The position numbers and the translations under genes were made by a program. From the NCBI GenBank assembly GCA_018266395.1, contig JAFEAM010000009.1:67099-105008 (forward strand): 37,910 nucleotides of DNA. Direction: 5' to 3'. Positions 23,692 to 31,215 of this stretch are shown here, piece by piece. Within the stretch, counting starts at the first letter, position 1. Each line of letters opens with the position of its first letter. The notes beneath the pieces were generated by a model. It was not told the origin of the DNA. It made no database searches and saw only the letters and a list, made by a program, of their open reading frames with translations. The stretch is from Bacteroidota bacterium. GTDB lineage: Bacteria > Bacteroidota > Bacteroidia > Cytophagales > Cyclobacteriaceae.

Positions 23692-25125
23692 TTAATATTC
23701 AATGGTTTTCCCCTGATAGAAATCAAGTATCTTCTTCTTGAAGATGAAGTTGTATTTGGCGCGGGTGAGATCCGACTTGGCCCTGTAGAGGTCATTCTCA
23801 GAAACCTGGTACTCAATGATGCTCAGTGCGCCTACATCAAAACGCTGCTTGTTCATCCGGTAAGCCTCTTCCTGAGCCTTCACCTGCTTCAATGAAGAAG
23901 CATAGGACCTGGATGCAGCGAGCGCATCGTTGTATGCCGTTTCAATCGCCTGCCGCAGCGTATTCTGGGTTTCTGTAACTGTGATATCCGCCAGTTCCTT
24001 GCTGATAATCGCACGCTGAACATTGGTGCGGGTATTGAGGCCATTCAGAATGGGGATGGTAAGCTGTAGACCCAAGTTCTTGTAAAGGTTGTCTGTCAAC
24101 TGATCAGTGGGGCCATATTTTTCGGCCACCTGTACAAGGTTGGGTGAAAAGGCAAATACATTCACCCCCGTTGCCGTCTGGCCGACGGGTGTAGTGCCAA
24201 GGGAATAGGTACCGTCTGCCTGATAACGAGCAGTATTATTAAGACTGGAATAGTTGGATGTAGCGGTGGCACTGAATGACAGTCTGGGCAGGTAGGATCC
24301 GCGATTGGCTTTCAACGCCAGTTCGGCGCTTTCAACTTTCAGCATCGCGCTCTTGATTTCCGGCATTGCTTCCAGGGCGATTGCATAGATCTTCTCTGCA
24401 CTGTTGTCGAGGACAAGATCTTCCAACTGAAGGTCAGGCACTTCTACCTGCAGAGGTTCTGATCCCGGTATCTGCATGGCCTGCTTGAGCTGAAGGATGG
24501 AAAGGTTAAGTGCATTCTCCTGATTTATCAAATTCAGCTCATTGGTGGCAACCTGTGCTTCCTGATTGAGCTGGTTTGACATTGACAAAGCACCTGCATC
24601 AACCTGTTTCCTGATGCGGTCAAGCTGCGTCTGGCTTGAATTCAACTGATACCTGGAATTCTCCAGCAGCTCCTGGTTGAAGATCACGTTCGTGTAAAGC
24701 GTCACCACATTCAGGATAACATCATTTTTTGCCTTTTGCAGATCATGACGGGAGGCCAGAACATCCCGTTGGCTTTGCCTCAACGTGTTTGTTATTCTCA
24801 GGCCGTTAAAAAGAGTCAAGTTCGATTGAGCTGCAAAGTTGAGGGTATTGGAATTTCGATCCACGAAGTTGTTCGTCACAGGGTTGAGCGCCCGCCCGAA
24901 GTTCCAGCCTTGCGTTCCACTGACGTTGAAAGTGGGAAGATAGGCGGCCTTGGCCTGCAGGAGGTTGGCCCTGAAACTCTCAACGTTATAGATGCTGCGT
25001 TTAATACGGAGATTGTTTTCAAGTGCTATGTCTACGCATTCTTTCAGCGACCATTTTTTCGACTCTTGAGCGAAGGACATGGTGAAAGATGCCAGGAAGG
25101 CCAGGGCTAGGGTGTATTTCTTCAT
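23692..25125 (-). CDS. TolC-family outer-membrane efflux protein
   Basis: 477 residues from the ATG at 25125, which begins a clear signal peptide (MKKYTLALAFLASFTMSFAQ). The longer in-frame start at 25155 would overlap sdaAB and precede the signal. The repeated outer-membrane-efflux domains are visible: KWSLKECVDIALENNLRIKR at the start of repeat one, and a second helical repeat from about residue 270 (MPEIKSAMLKVESAELALKA). It forms the outer-membrane channel and periplasmic tunnel of a tripartite pump or exporter with the adaptor encoded 23 bases downstream. It lies 7 bases after sdaAB. Confidence 0.93.
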   Translation of the reverse strand: MKKYTLALAFLASFTMSFAQESKKWSLKECVDIALENNLRIKRSIYNVESFRANLLQAKAAYLPTFNVSGTQGWNFGRALNPVTNNFVDRNSNTLNFAAQSNLTLFNGLRITNTLRQSQRDVLASRHDLQKAKNDVILNVVTLYTNVIFNQELLENSRYQLNSSQTQLDRIRKQVDAGALSMSNQLNQEAQVATNELNLINQENALNLSILQLKQAMQIPGSEPLQVEVPDLQLEDLVLDNSAEKIYAIALEAMPEIKSAMLKVESAELALKANRGSYLPRLSFSATATSNYSSLNNTARYQADGTYSLGTTPVGQTATGVNVFAFSPNLVQVAEKYGPTDQLTDNLYKNLGLQLTIPILNGLNTRTNVQRAIISKELADITVTETQNTLRQAIETAYNDALAASRSYASSLKQVKAQEEAYRMNKQRFDVGALSIIEYQVSENDLYRAKSDLTRAKYNFIFKKKILDFYQGKTIEY

Positions 25126-25132
25126 TCTTAGG

Positions 25133-25804
25133 TCAGATTTGAGGTATATAGACAACTTCTTTTACCCATTTAAGACTCTTGAGGTACTCCAATGTTACAG
25201 GCTTGAGTCCAGAGTCCATTTCAATTACCAGGCAGGCCGTATCGAACTTGCCCCTGCGGGAAACCGACATGGTGGCAATGTTGCAGTCGTCATGTGCCAA
25301 TACGCTTGCGATGAAAGCCACGCTGCCTCTGACATCTCCTGCAGTAATGATCAGCGTATGGGCGTTGGCACTGAAATCAGCTTTGAATCCATTAACCTCA
25401 GCAATGTTGACAATGCCACCCCCCTTGCTTTCACCCAATACTTCCACCTTCTTACCATCCCTCACGAGTTTAAGGCGAACTGAATTGGGATGAAGTGTTG
25501 AAGCATTTCCAATCGCCCTGAAAGTGAACCGGAGTCCTTCTTTCGGCGCAATGTCCAGCGCCTCCTTGATCCTTTTATCGTCAGTGTGATACCCCAGTAA
25601 TCCGGCAAGTATGGCACGATCACTGCCATGACCCTCATATGTGCGGGCAAAGGAGTTGTAGAAAATGATCTCGGCCTCCCCAGGCACCCCGCCCAATATC
25701 TTGTTGGCAACCAACCCGATACGGACTACACCAGCAGTATGTGAGCTGGATGGGCCAATCATGACGGGCCCAATCATATCAAAAACACTGCTTTTTTCCT
25801 GCAT
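25133..25804 (-). CDS. sdaAB: L-serine dehydratase, iron-sulfur type, beta subunit
   Basis: 223 residues. The N-terminal serine dehydratase beta domain carries SVFDMIGPVMIGPSSSHTAG, the substrate-binding signature. A C-terminal ACT-like domain (about 150-222) starts at AHTLIITAGDVRGSVAFIAS. With a separate alpha subunit that holds the 4Fe-4S cluster, it deaminates L-serine to pyruvate and ammonia. No alpha subunit gene is in the window, so it must be encoded elsewhere. The gene is first in a run with tolC (7-base gap), probably a shared transcript without a metabolic link. Confidence 0.94.
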   Translation of the reverse strand: MQEKSSVFDMIGPVMIGPSSSHTAGVVRIGLVANKILGGVPGEAEIIFYNSFARTYEGHGSDRAILAGLLGYHTDDKRIKEALDIAPKEGLRFTFRAIGNASTLHPNSVRLKLVRDGKKVEVLGESKGGGIVNIAEVNGFKADFSANAHTLIITAGDVRGSVAFIASVLAHDDCNIATMSVSRRGKFDTACLVIEMDSGLKPVTLEYLKSLKWVKEVVYIPQI

Positions 25805-25955
25805 ACGGCATAGAATACGTTAAAACACCCCAAAAGGATGTATGTATTACATAATTCCTTCAGAAATGGCCGCAAAAATAGCTGATCACGGTCGCTCATG
25901 GAGAATAGAGGCGCTTTTTCGCCAACAATCCTGTATAATCTACTGCCGATGTTCC

Positions 25956-26750
25956 CTATACAGCGATAGGAGCCTTGATGGACGGATGGGCCTGATAGTT
26001 GGCAATCTCAAAGTCTTCAAAAGCGTAGTCAAACAAGGTGGATGGCTTGCGCCTGATGTTCAACTGGGGAAGCAGGTACGGCTGCCTGGATAATTGGAGT
26101 TTTGCCTGCTCTATGTGATTGGAATACAAATGAACATCCCCGCCGGTCCAGATAAAATCCCCGGGCTGCAGATCACATTGTTGCGCAAACATGTGTGTCA
26201 GCAATGCATAGGAAGCAATATTAAACGGAACCCCCAGGAAATAGTCCGCACTACGCTGATAGAGTTGGCAGGATAGCTTGCCATCCGCCACGTAGAACTG
26301 AAATAATGCGTGACACGGAGGTAACGCCATCTTGTCAACTTCTGCCGGGTTCCAGGCTGTCACGATATGACGGCGGCTGTCAGGCTTGGATTTGATCTGA
26401 TTCAATACCTGACTGATTTGGTCAATGTGTCTGCCATCAGGCGACGGCCAGCTTCTCCATTGTGAACCATATACGGGTCCCAACTCGCCATTTTCGTCTG
26501 CCCATTCATCCCAAATGGTCACGCCGTGATCACGCAAGTACCTGACGTTGGTATCCCCTTTCAGAAACCAGAGCAATTCATATATGATGGATCTGATATG
26601 AAGCTTCTTGGTCGTGACCAACGGAAATCCCTCTGACAGATCGAACCTGAGTTGCCTTCCAAACACAGACAGGGTTCCGGTTCCTGTTCTGTCCGTTTTG
26701 GACGAACCGTTTTCCAGGATGTCTTTCATGAGGTCGAGGTACTGCTTCAT
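25956..26750 (-). CDS. thyA: Thymidylate synthase
   Basis: 264 residues from the ATG at 26750, the same length as E. coli ThyA; an in-frame ATG at 26768 would add six. Catalytic Cys146 lies in [13 protein letters not shown], and [18 protein letters not shown] and [20 protein letters not shown] are diagnostic. The enzyme methylates dUMP to dTMP using methylene-tetrahydrofolate. It stands alone, with no dihydrofolate reductase gene next to it. The stop lies within a 7-bp inverted repeat (CTGTATA / TATACAG, 25931-25963). Confidence 0.98.
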   Translation of the reverse strand: MKQYLDLMKDILENGSSKTDRTGTGTLSVFGRQLRFDLSEGFPLVTTKKLHIRSIIYELLWFLKGDTNVRYLRDHGVTIWDEWADENGELGPVYGSQWRSWPSPDGRHIDQISQVLNQIKSKPDSRRHIVTAWNPAEVDKMALPPCHALFQFYVADGKLSCQLYQRSADYFLGVPFNIASYALLTHMFAQQCDLQPGDFIWTGGDVHLYSNHIEQAKLQLSRQPYLLPQLNIRRKPSTLFDYAFEDFEIANYQAHPSIKAPIAV

Positions 26751-26800
26751 GCCGGATATTTTGTGCAATTAATGAAGATTGTCACAAAAACTCCACGCAT

Positions 26801-26840
26801 CGTAAGACCCGATAACGCGGCAATAGTGGATGGTCTTACG
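26801..26840. repeat. Inverted repeat upstream of thyA
   Basis: CGTAAGACC (26801-26809) and GGTCTTACG (26832-26840) form a perfect 9-bp stem with a 22-base loop in the 149-base gap between thyA and the lipoprotein gene. On the minus strand a T5 run follows about 10 bases after the stem, so a weak terminator for the lipoprotein gene is possible. Confidence 0.55.
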
Positions 26841-26899
26841 GGTTGATTCAGAATATCAGCAGGTTAATGCAGCTTACCCAATGTCCCGCTTCAACAAAG

Positions 26900-27778
26900 C
26901 TAATCCGCGGAAATGTCAATTGTCTTGGTCTTGCCGTTGATGGTCAGCTCAATGACATCATCGCAATTTCCGTCGCCAAAGTTGACCACCATCCTTCTGT
27001 TGTCTGTTACCAGCTCCTTTATTCCGCTAACCGGCAGGAAGACATTATTATTGATAGCGCAAGAACGTTTGAAAACAAGAGGAGACTTGATACTCATCGT
27101 ATACTCCTTCCCTTTGCGGGTGGTGCCCACTGCTGAACCTGTTATGGTAAAAGAGTCATCAATGGCATTGGATGTCCTGTTCCAGGTGCGGATAAAGGTA
27201 GATGTGCGGGTGGCAGTGGTACCGTCGGGATAAGTGATTTTCATCCCGTCTTCCAGGATGGTGAATGCAACGGCCGCCGTTTCGCTGGTGGAAGTGTTCG
27301 TCAGCGTCCTTGTACCCTCCAGCATCTTGCCGTTAACTACATACTGAACAAAAGTGATGATGATTTTAGAGCCAGGCAGGAAGCGCCTTCCTATATACTC
27401 AATCACAATCTTCCCTGAGCGGATTTTCCCTGCTGGTCCGGCACAGCCATTGCCAAAGTCTACGGTGATAATCCCATGAGGTTTGAGCAACGTATTATCA
27501 GAGGAAGGGTCCAGGGTGATCACAGCGCATTTCAACCGCGTGTCACTGCTGGTGATGATACGGCCGCCCGTTTCCACCCTGCCGTTCAGGGTGGCAGCAT
27601 CTGCGGAAACCGTTACAGTTGCAAGGTCATCTGCTTCTGACGCCTGGGCGTCCACGTTAGACTCATTCTGAATGGCGGCGTTGTCGTTGGCAGTAAAATC
27701 GATGGTATTCAGGTTATTGCAGGCCGCTGCGACTAGAAAGATCACGAAGATTCCAAAATGAGGATTATTCATGGTCAT
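26900..27778 (-). CDS. Lipoprotein of unknown function with two FG(N/D)G-Cys motifs
   Basis: 292 residues (an ATG two codons later, at 27772, is equally possible). The signal ends in VAAAC, so Cys20 is probably lipidated. The rest is a strand-rich Thr/Ile/Gly protein. A similar motif occurs twice: ITVDFGNGCAGPAGKIRSGK at about 104-123 and MVVNFGDGNCDDVIELTING at about 263-282, each preceded by a Cys (84 and 240) some 30 residues earlier. The protein therefore looks like two related halves, perhaps each closed by a disulfide. I do not recognise the family. Confidence 0.8.
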   Translation of the reverse strand: MTMNNPHFGIFVIFLVAAACNNLNTIDFTANDNAAIQNESNVDAQASEADDLATVTVSADAATLNGRVETGGRIITSSDTRLKCAVITLDPSSDNTLLKPHGIITVDFGNGCAGPAGKIRSGKIVIEYIGRRFLPGSKIIITFVQYVVNGKMLEGTRTLTNTSTSETAAVAFTILEDGMKITYPDGTTATRTSTFIRTWNRTSNAIDDSFTITGSAVGTTRKGKEYTMSIKSPLVFKRSCAINNNVFLPVSGIKELVTDNRRMVVNFGDGNCDDVIELTINGKTKTIDISAD

Positions 27779-27908
27779 TGGACTGCCTAAATGGCTGCAG
27801 GTTTAATGAAGATAATAAATTCAGTTTCCAGGGAATACAGGTTACCCCAAGAGGAAATTTTGAATGCCGCCCATTAATGACCTACTTGTGGCAAGTGCAG
27901 GTCAGTTA

Positions 27909-27916
27909 TATGTTTG
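27909..27916 (+). promoter_or_regulatory. Promoter of the DUF4159 gene
   Basis: TATGTTTG matches the TAnnTTTG -7 element exactly, with CTTG (27885-27888) 20 bases upstream. This puts transcription start near 27923 and a leader of about 65 bases before the preferred ATG. Confidence 0.55.
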
Positions 27917-27987
27917 TGTTTTGCACCTGAATGATGATTTCATTGCGCCACGTGATCATAAGGGGGGATTATACCCGTGTTAGACGC

Positions 27988-28638
27988 ATGCATGCCTGCC
28001 TGGTGGCAGGGTTGCTGCTCATTACCTGTGTATCGCACGGCCAGATCAAACTTGCTAAACTTAAATACGGCGGTGGTGGCGATTGGTATGCCAATAAGAC
28101 CGCGCTGCCGAACCTGATCCGGTTTTGCAACCAGCAGCTGGCCATAAACCTCGCGCCAGAAGAAGATGCAGTGGAGGTTGGAAGCCGAGATCTCTTCTCC
28201 TACCCTTATGTGTACATGACTGGCCACGGAAATGTAGTGTTTACAGCTGAAGAGGCCCAGAATCTCAGAAACTATCTTATTGCCGGAGGATTCCTTCATG
28301 TCGATGACAATTATGGCCTCGACAAGTTTATCCGGCTGGAGCTCAAGAAGGTATTTCCGGAATTAGAACTGGTTGAATTACCCTTCACTCATCCCATCTA
28401 TCACCAGCGATACAATTTCCCTAAAGGCTTGCCCAAAATCCACGAGCACGACGGCAAGCCTTCTCAGGGCTTCGGCCTCATCTATGAAGGGCGCCTGGTG
28501 TTGTTTTATTCGTACGAATGTGACCTTGGCAACGGTTGGGAAGATCAGAAGGTGTACAATGATCCGGAGTCCAAAAGGCAGGAAGCGCTCCAGATGGGAG
28601 CCAACATTCTTTCTTTCTGCTTCACTTCGAATCAATAA
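27988..28638 (+). CDS. DUF4159 domain protein, secreted
   Basis: 216 residues from the ATG at 27988, chosen because it begins a signal peptide (MHACLVAGLLLITCVSHGQ). An in-frame ATG at 27931 would add 19 mostly charged residues. The body matches DUF4159: KYGGGGDWYANKTALPNLIR, PYVYMTGHGNVVFTAEEAQN and LIAGGFLHVDDNYGLDKFIR. The fold is thought to resemble class I glutamine amidotransferase-like or ThuA domains. Function is unknown. The gene converges on the thioredoxin-like gene with a 7-base gap. Confidence 0.92.
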   Translation: MHACLVAGLLLITCVSHGQIKLAKLKYGGGGDWYANKTALPNLIRFCNQQLAINLAPEEDAVEVGSRDLFSYPYVYMTGHGNVVFTAEEAQNLRNYLIAGGFLHVDDNYGLDKFIRLELKKVFPELELVELPFTHPIYHQRYNFPKGLPKIHEHDGKPSQGFGLIYEGRLVLFYSYECDLGNGWEDQKVYNDPESKRQEALQMGANILSFCFTSNQ

Positions 28639-28645
28639 CGGTTTG

Positions 28646-29776
28646 TCATCCGCCCTTCAGTACCTCCTCCAGTTTTCTTTCCAATGCACGCCCTCGAAGA
28701 TTTTTGGCGACGATAACGCCATTCGGATCCACCAGGATTGAAAAGGGAATTCCATTAATGTTGTAGTCTTTGGCAGCCTGGGAATCAAAGTACTTCAGAT
28801 CAGAAACGTGATTCCAGGCCAGCCCGTCCTCCTCAATAGCTTTTACCCAATCCTCTTTCGTACGGTCGAGGGAAACGCCGAGGATATCAAATCCGCGGTC
28901 CTTGAACTGGTGATATGCTTTCACCACGTTGGGATTCTCACGGCGGCATGGGCCGCACCATTTCGCCCAGAAATCCACGAGGACATATTTGCCTCTCATG
29001 GATGAGAGTGTGATGACTTTTCCATTCGGGTCAGGGAGAGATATCTCAGGTGCCGGCTGCCCGATCGCAGTCTTCTTGAGCCTGTCAACATAGCTAATGA
29101 ATTCTTTTGCATAGTGACTGTTAGGCCAATCCTTTGACAGCTTCTCTGCTGTGCCTTGATACACATCAAAGTATTTGTCCGGATCCAGGTTATTGTTCTG
29201 CAGAAGATTAATGAGGCCAAGAGAGGGCGGCTGCTGCTTCATATAGTCGGCCAACTGTGCATTGGCGGCGTCCAGTATACCCTGGTACTGCTCCTGCAGC
29301 GACAGCATTTTGGCCTCGTCCCTGTTCTGTGCTGCAACCTGGTATTCTGCTTCCAGTGCCCTTGCTTCCGGTGCGCTTTGTGCATCACGGAGAATCTGTT
29401 CAGCATGAACCATCAGGTCCTGATCCGGCGATCCTTTAATTTCAATCATTCCCTGCGGATCAGCACCATCGACATTTACCTCCAAATTGCTCTTATCGAG
29501 GATTAACGTCACACTCTGGCGGTTGAAGAATTCAATCCGGTAATAGCCAGGTTCCTTGACTATAACCTGCTTTTCAAACGTACGATCCGGCTTAATACTG
29601 ATGCTATCCTGCCATGGTTTCTGGGAATCCTGGCGAAGTTCGTAGATAATGACCTGACCTGCAGGCCGGGCCTTGACGCTTCCCTTGATAACGATCTCCT
29701 GACCTTCAGGGGTTTTGGAACAACCGGCCACTACCAGTAGGATGATTCCGGCAAAACTCTTCAACAACAATTTCAT
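28646..29776 (-). CDS. TlpA-type thioredoxin lipoprotein with N-terminal DUF4369-like domain
   Basis: 376 residues from the ATG at 29776. The signal ends in VVAGC, so Cys19 is probably lipidated. Residues about 28-115 form a beta-rich DUF4369-like domain, about 120-185 are helical, and about 238-375 are a TlpA/ResA-like thioredoxin fold with active site WCGPC at 273-277 and cis-Pro in NGIPFSILVDPNG. It probably reduces or exchanges disulfides in the periplasm. The ATG overlaps the gatB stop in an ATGA, so it is translationally coupled to the alaS-gatB transcript. An upstream in-frame ATG at 29803 lies inside gatB. Confidence 0.92.
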   Translation of the reverse strand: MKLLLKSFAGIILLVVAGCSKTPEGQEIVIKGSVKARPAGQVIIYELRQDSQKPWQDSISIKPDRTFEKQVIVKEPGYYRIEFFNRQSVTLILDKSNLEVNVDGADPQGMIEIKGSPDQDLMVHAEQILRDAQSAPEARALEAEYQVAAQNRDEAKMLSLQEQYQGILDAANAQLADYMKQQPPSLGLINLLQNNNLDPDKYFDVYQGTAEKLSKDWPNSHYAKEFISYVDRLKKTAIGQPAPEISLPDPNGKVITLSSMRGKYVLVDFWAKWCGPCRRENPNVVKAYHQFKDRGFDILGVSLDRTKEDWVKAIEEDGLAWNHVSDLKYFDSQAAKDYNINGIPFSILVDPNGVIVAKNLRGRALERKLEEVLKGG

Positions 29777-31215
29777 GATTCGTTCAATTTTCTGATAACA
29801 CATTCATTTGCGAGTCGGGGGTCAAGCTTGCCCTTTCCTCTCTTCATAACTTCGCCCATCAGCATGGAAACAATTCCCTTCTTTCCGCTGCGGTATTCTT
29901 CCACCTTCAGAGGAAACTCATGGATCACCTCTTTCACCAGATGCTCGATGGCGTCCCCATCACGGTTCTGAAGCAGATCCAAACGCACCGCAATATCCAT
30001 AGGAACCTCCTCAGTTCGCACCAATTCAGGAAATAGTTTCTGCGACGCTGCGGTAAAGCTGACTTGCCCCTCTTCCACCATAGAAATCAGCGCAGCCATC
30101 CTTGCGGGTGAAACATCAAAACTTGTCAATTGGTGCTCATTCATCAGCGATTTTACGGGCCCCATCAACCAATTGGATGCCGATTTATAATGCCGGGTTT
30201 CCTTACACAATGCCTCAAAGTACGACGCCATTTCCCTGGTTTCTGTCAGAACACCGGCGTCATAGGCCGGCAAGCCGTATTCCGTGATGAATTTCTCCCG
30301 CAATACATTTGGAAGGGCTGGCATCGACTTTCTGATTTCATCAATCCAATCTTTTGTCAGCGCCAAAGGGGTAAGATCAGGATCCGGGAAGTAGCGATAA
30401 TCATTCAGCTCTTCCTTCATTCGCATGCTAGAGGTCTTTCCATGCTCTTCGTGATAAGTGCGCGTTTCTGAAATGATCTCGCCTCCCTGACTGAGTATTT
30501 CAGTTTGTCTTGCGGCCTCATAATCGACCGCCCGCTGCACGTGTCGGATGGAATTCATGTTCTTGATTTCCACTTTTTTACCCAATACCCGGGAGCCTTC
30601 AGGCATGACAGAGACGTTCGCATCACACCGAAGTGAACCTTCCTCCATGTTGCCGTCGCAAATCCCCAGGAACTGAACCAGCTTTCTGACTTCTGAAAGA
30701 AACAGTGCTGCCTCTTCTCCACTGTGAAGCACCGGATGGGTGACAAGCTCGAGCAAGGGCACACCGGCACGGTTGTAGTCCACTGCAGATTCATTCCTGC
30801 CCTCCAGGTGCATGGATTTCCCTGCATCCTCTTCCATGTGAATCTTGTGAAGGCTGATCATTCGAGAGGCACCATCCTTCAGGACAATTCTGATCTGGCC
30901 GCCACGGCACACCGGTGTCTTGTCCTGCGTAAGCTGATATCCCTTCGGAAGATCCGGATAGAAGTAGTTCTTCCTGTCAAATACCTGGTGCATGGATATC
31001 TCAGAACCGCACGCAATTCCAAGGCGAACGGCATGTTCGAGAACGCGTCGGTTGAATTTGGGCAGTGTGCCCGGATGGGCCAGCGTAATCACACCGAGGT
31101 TGGTATTGGGCTTATCGCCATAACGATTGGCATCACCGCTGAATATCTTTGAGCGGGTCAGCAATTGAATGTGGACCTCCAGGCCCACTACGGTGACGTA
31201 AGGCGGTGAACTCAT
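29773..31215 (-). CDS. gatB: Asp-tRNA(Asn)/Glu-tRNA(Gln) amidotransferase subunit B
   Basis: 480 residues, standard GatB length. Landmarks: TVVGLEVHIQLLTRSKIFSG at the N-terminus, DLPKGYQLTQ, DYNRAGVPLLELVTHP, EGSLRCDANVS, KKVEIKNMNSIRHVQRAVDY and RYFPDPDLTPL, followed by the C-terminal helical YqeY-like tail (about 335-478). With GatA and GatC it converts mischarged Glu-tRNA(Gln) and/or Asp-tRNA(Asn). gatA and gatC are not in the window. It overlaps alaS upstream and the thioredoxin gene downstream by 4 bases each. Confidence 0.97.
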   Translation of the reverse strand: MSSPPYVTVVGLEVHIQLLTRSKIFSGDANRYGDKPNTNLGVITLAHPGTLPKFNRRVLEHAVRLGIACGSEISMHQVFDRKNYFYPDLPKGYQLTQDKTPVCRGGQIRIVLKDGASRMISLHKIHMEEDAGKSMHLEGRNESAVDYNRAGVPLLELVTHPVLHSGEEAALFLSEVRKLVQFLGICDGNMEEGSLRCDANVSVMPEGSRVLGKKVEIKNMNSIRHVQRAVDYEAARQTEILSQGGEIISETRTYHEEHGKTSSMRMKEELNDYRYFPDPDLTPLALTKDWIDEIRKSMPALPNVLREKFITEYGLPAYDAGVLTETREMASYFEALCKETRHYKSASNWLMGPVKSLMNEHQLTSFDVSPARMAALISMVEEGQVSFTAASQKLFPELVRTEEVPMDIAVRLDLLQNRDGDAIEHLVKEVIHEFPLKVEEYRSGKKGIVSMLMGEVMKRGKGKLDPRLANECVIRKLNES

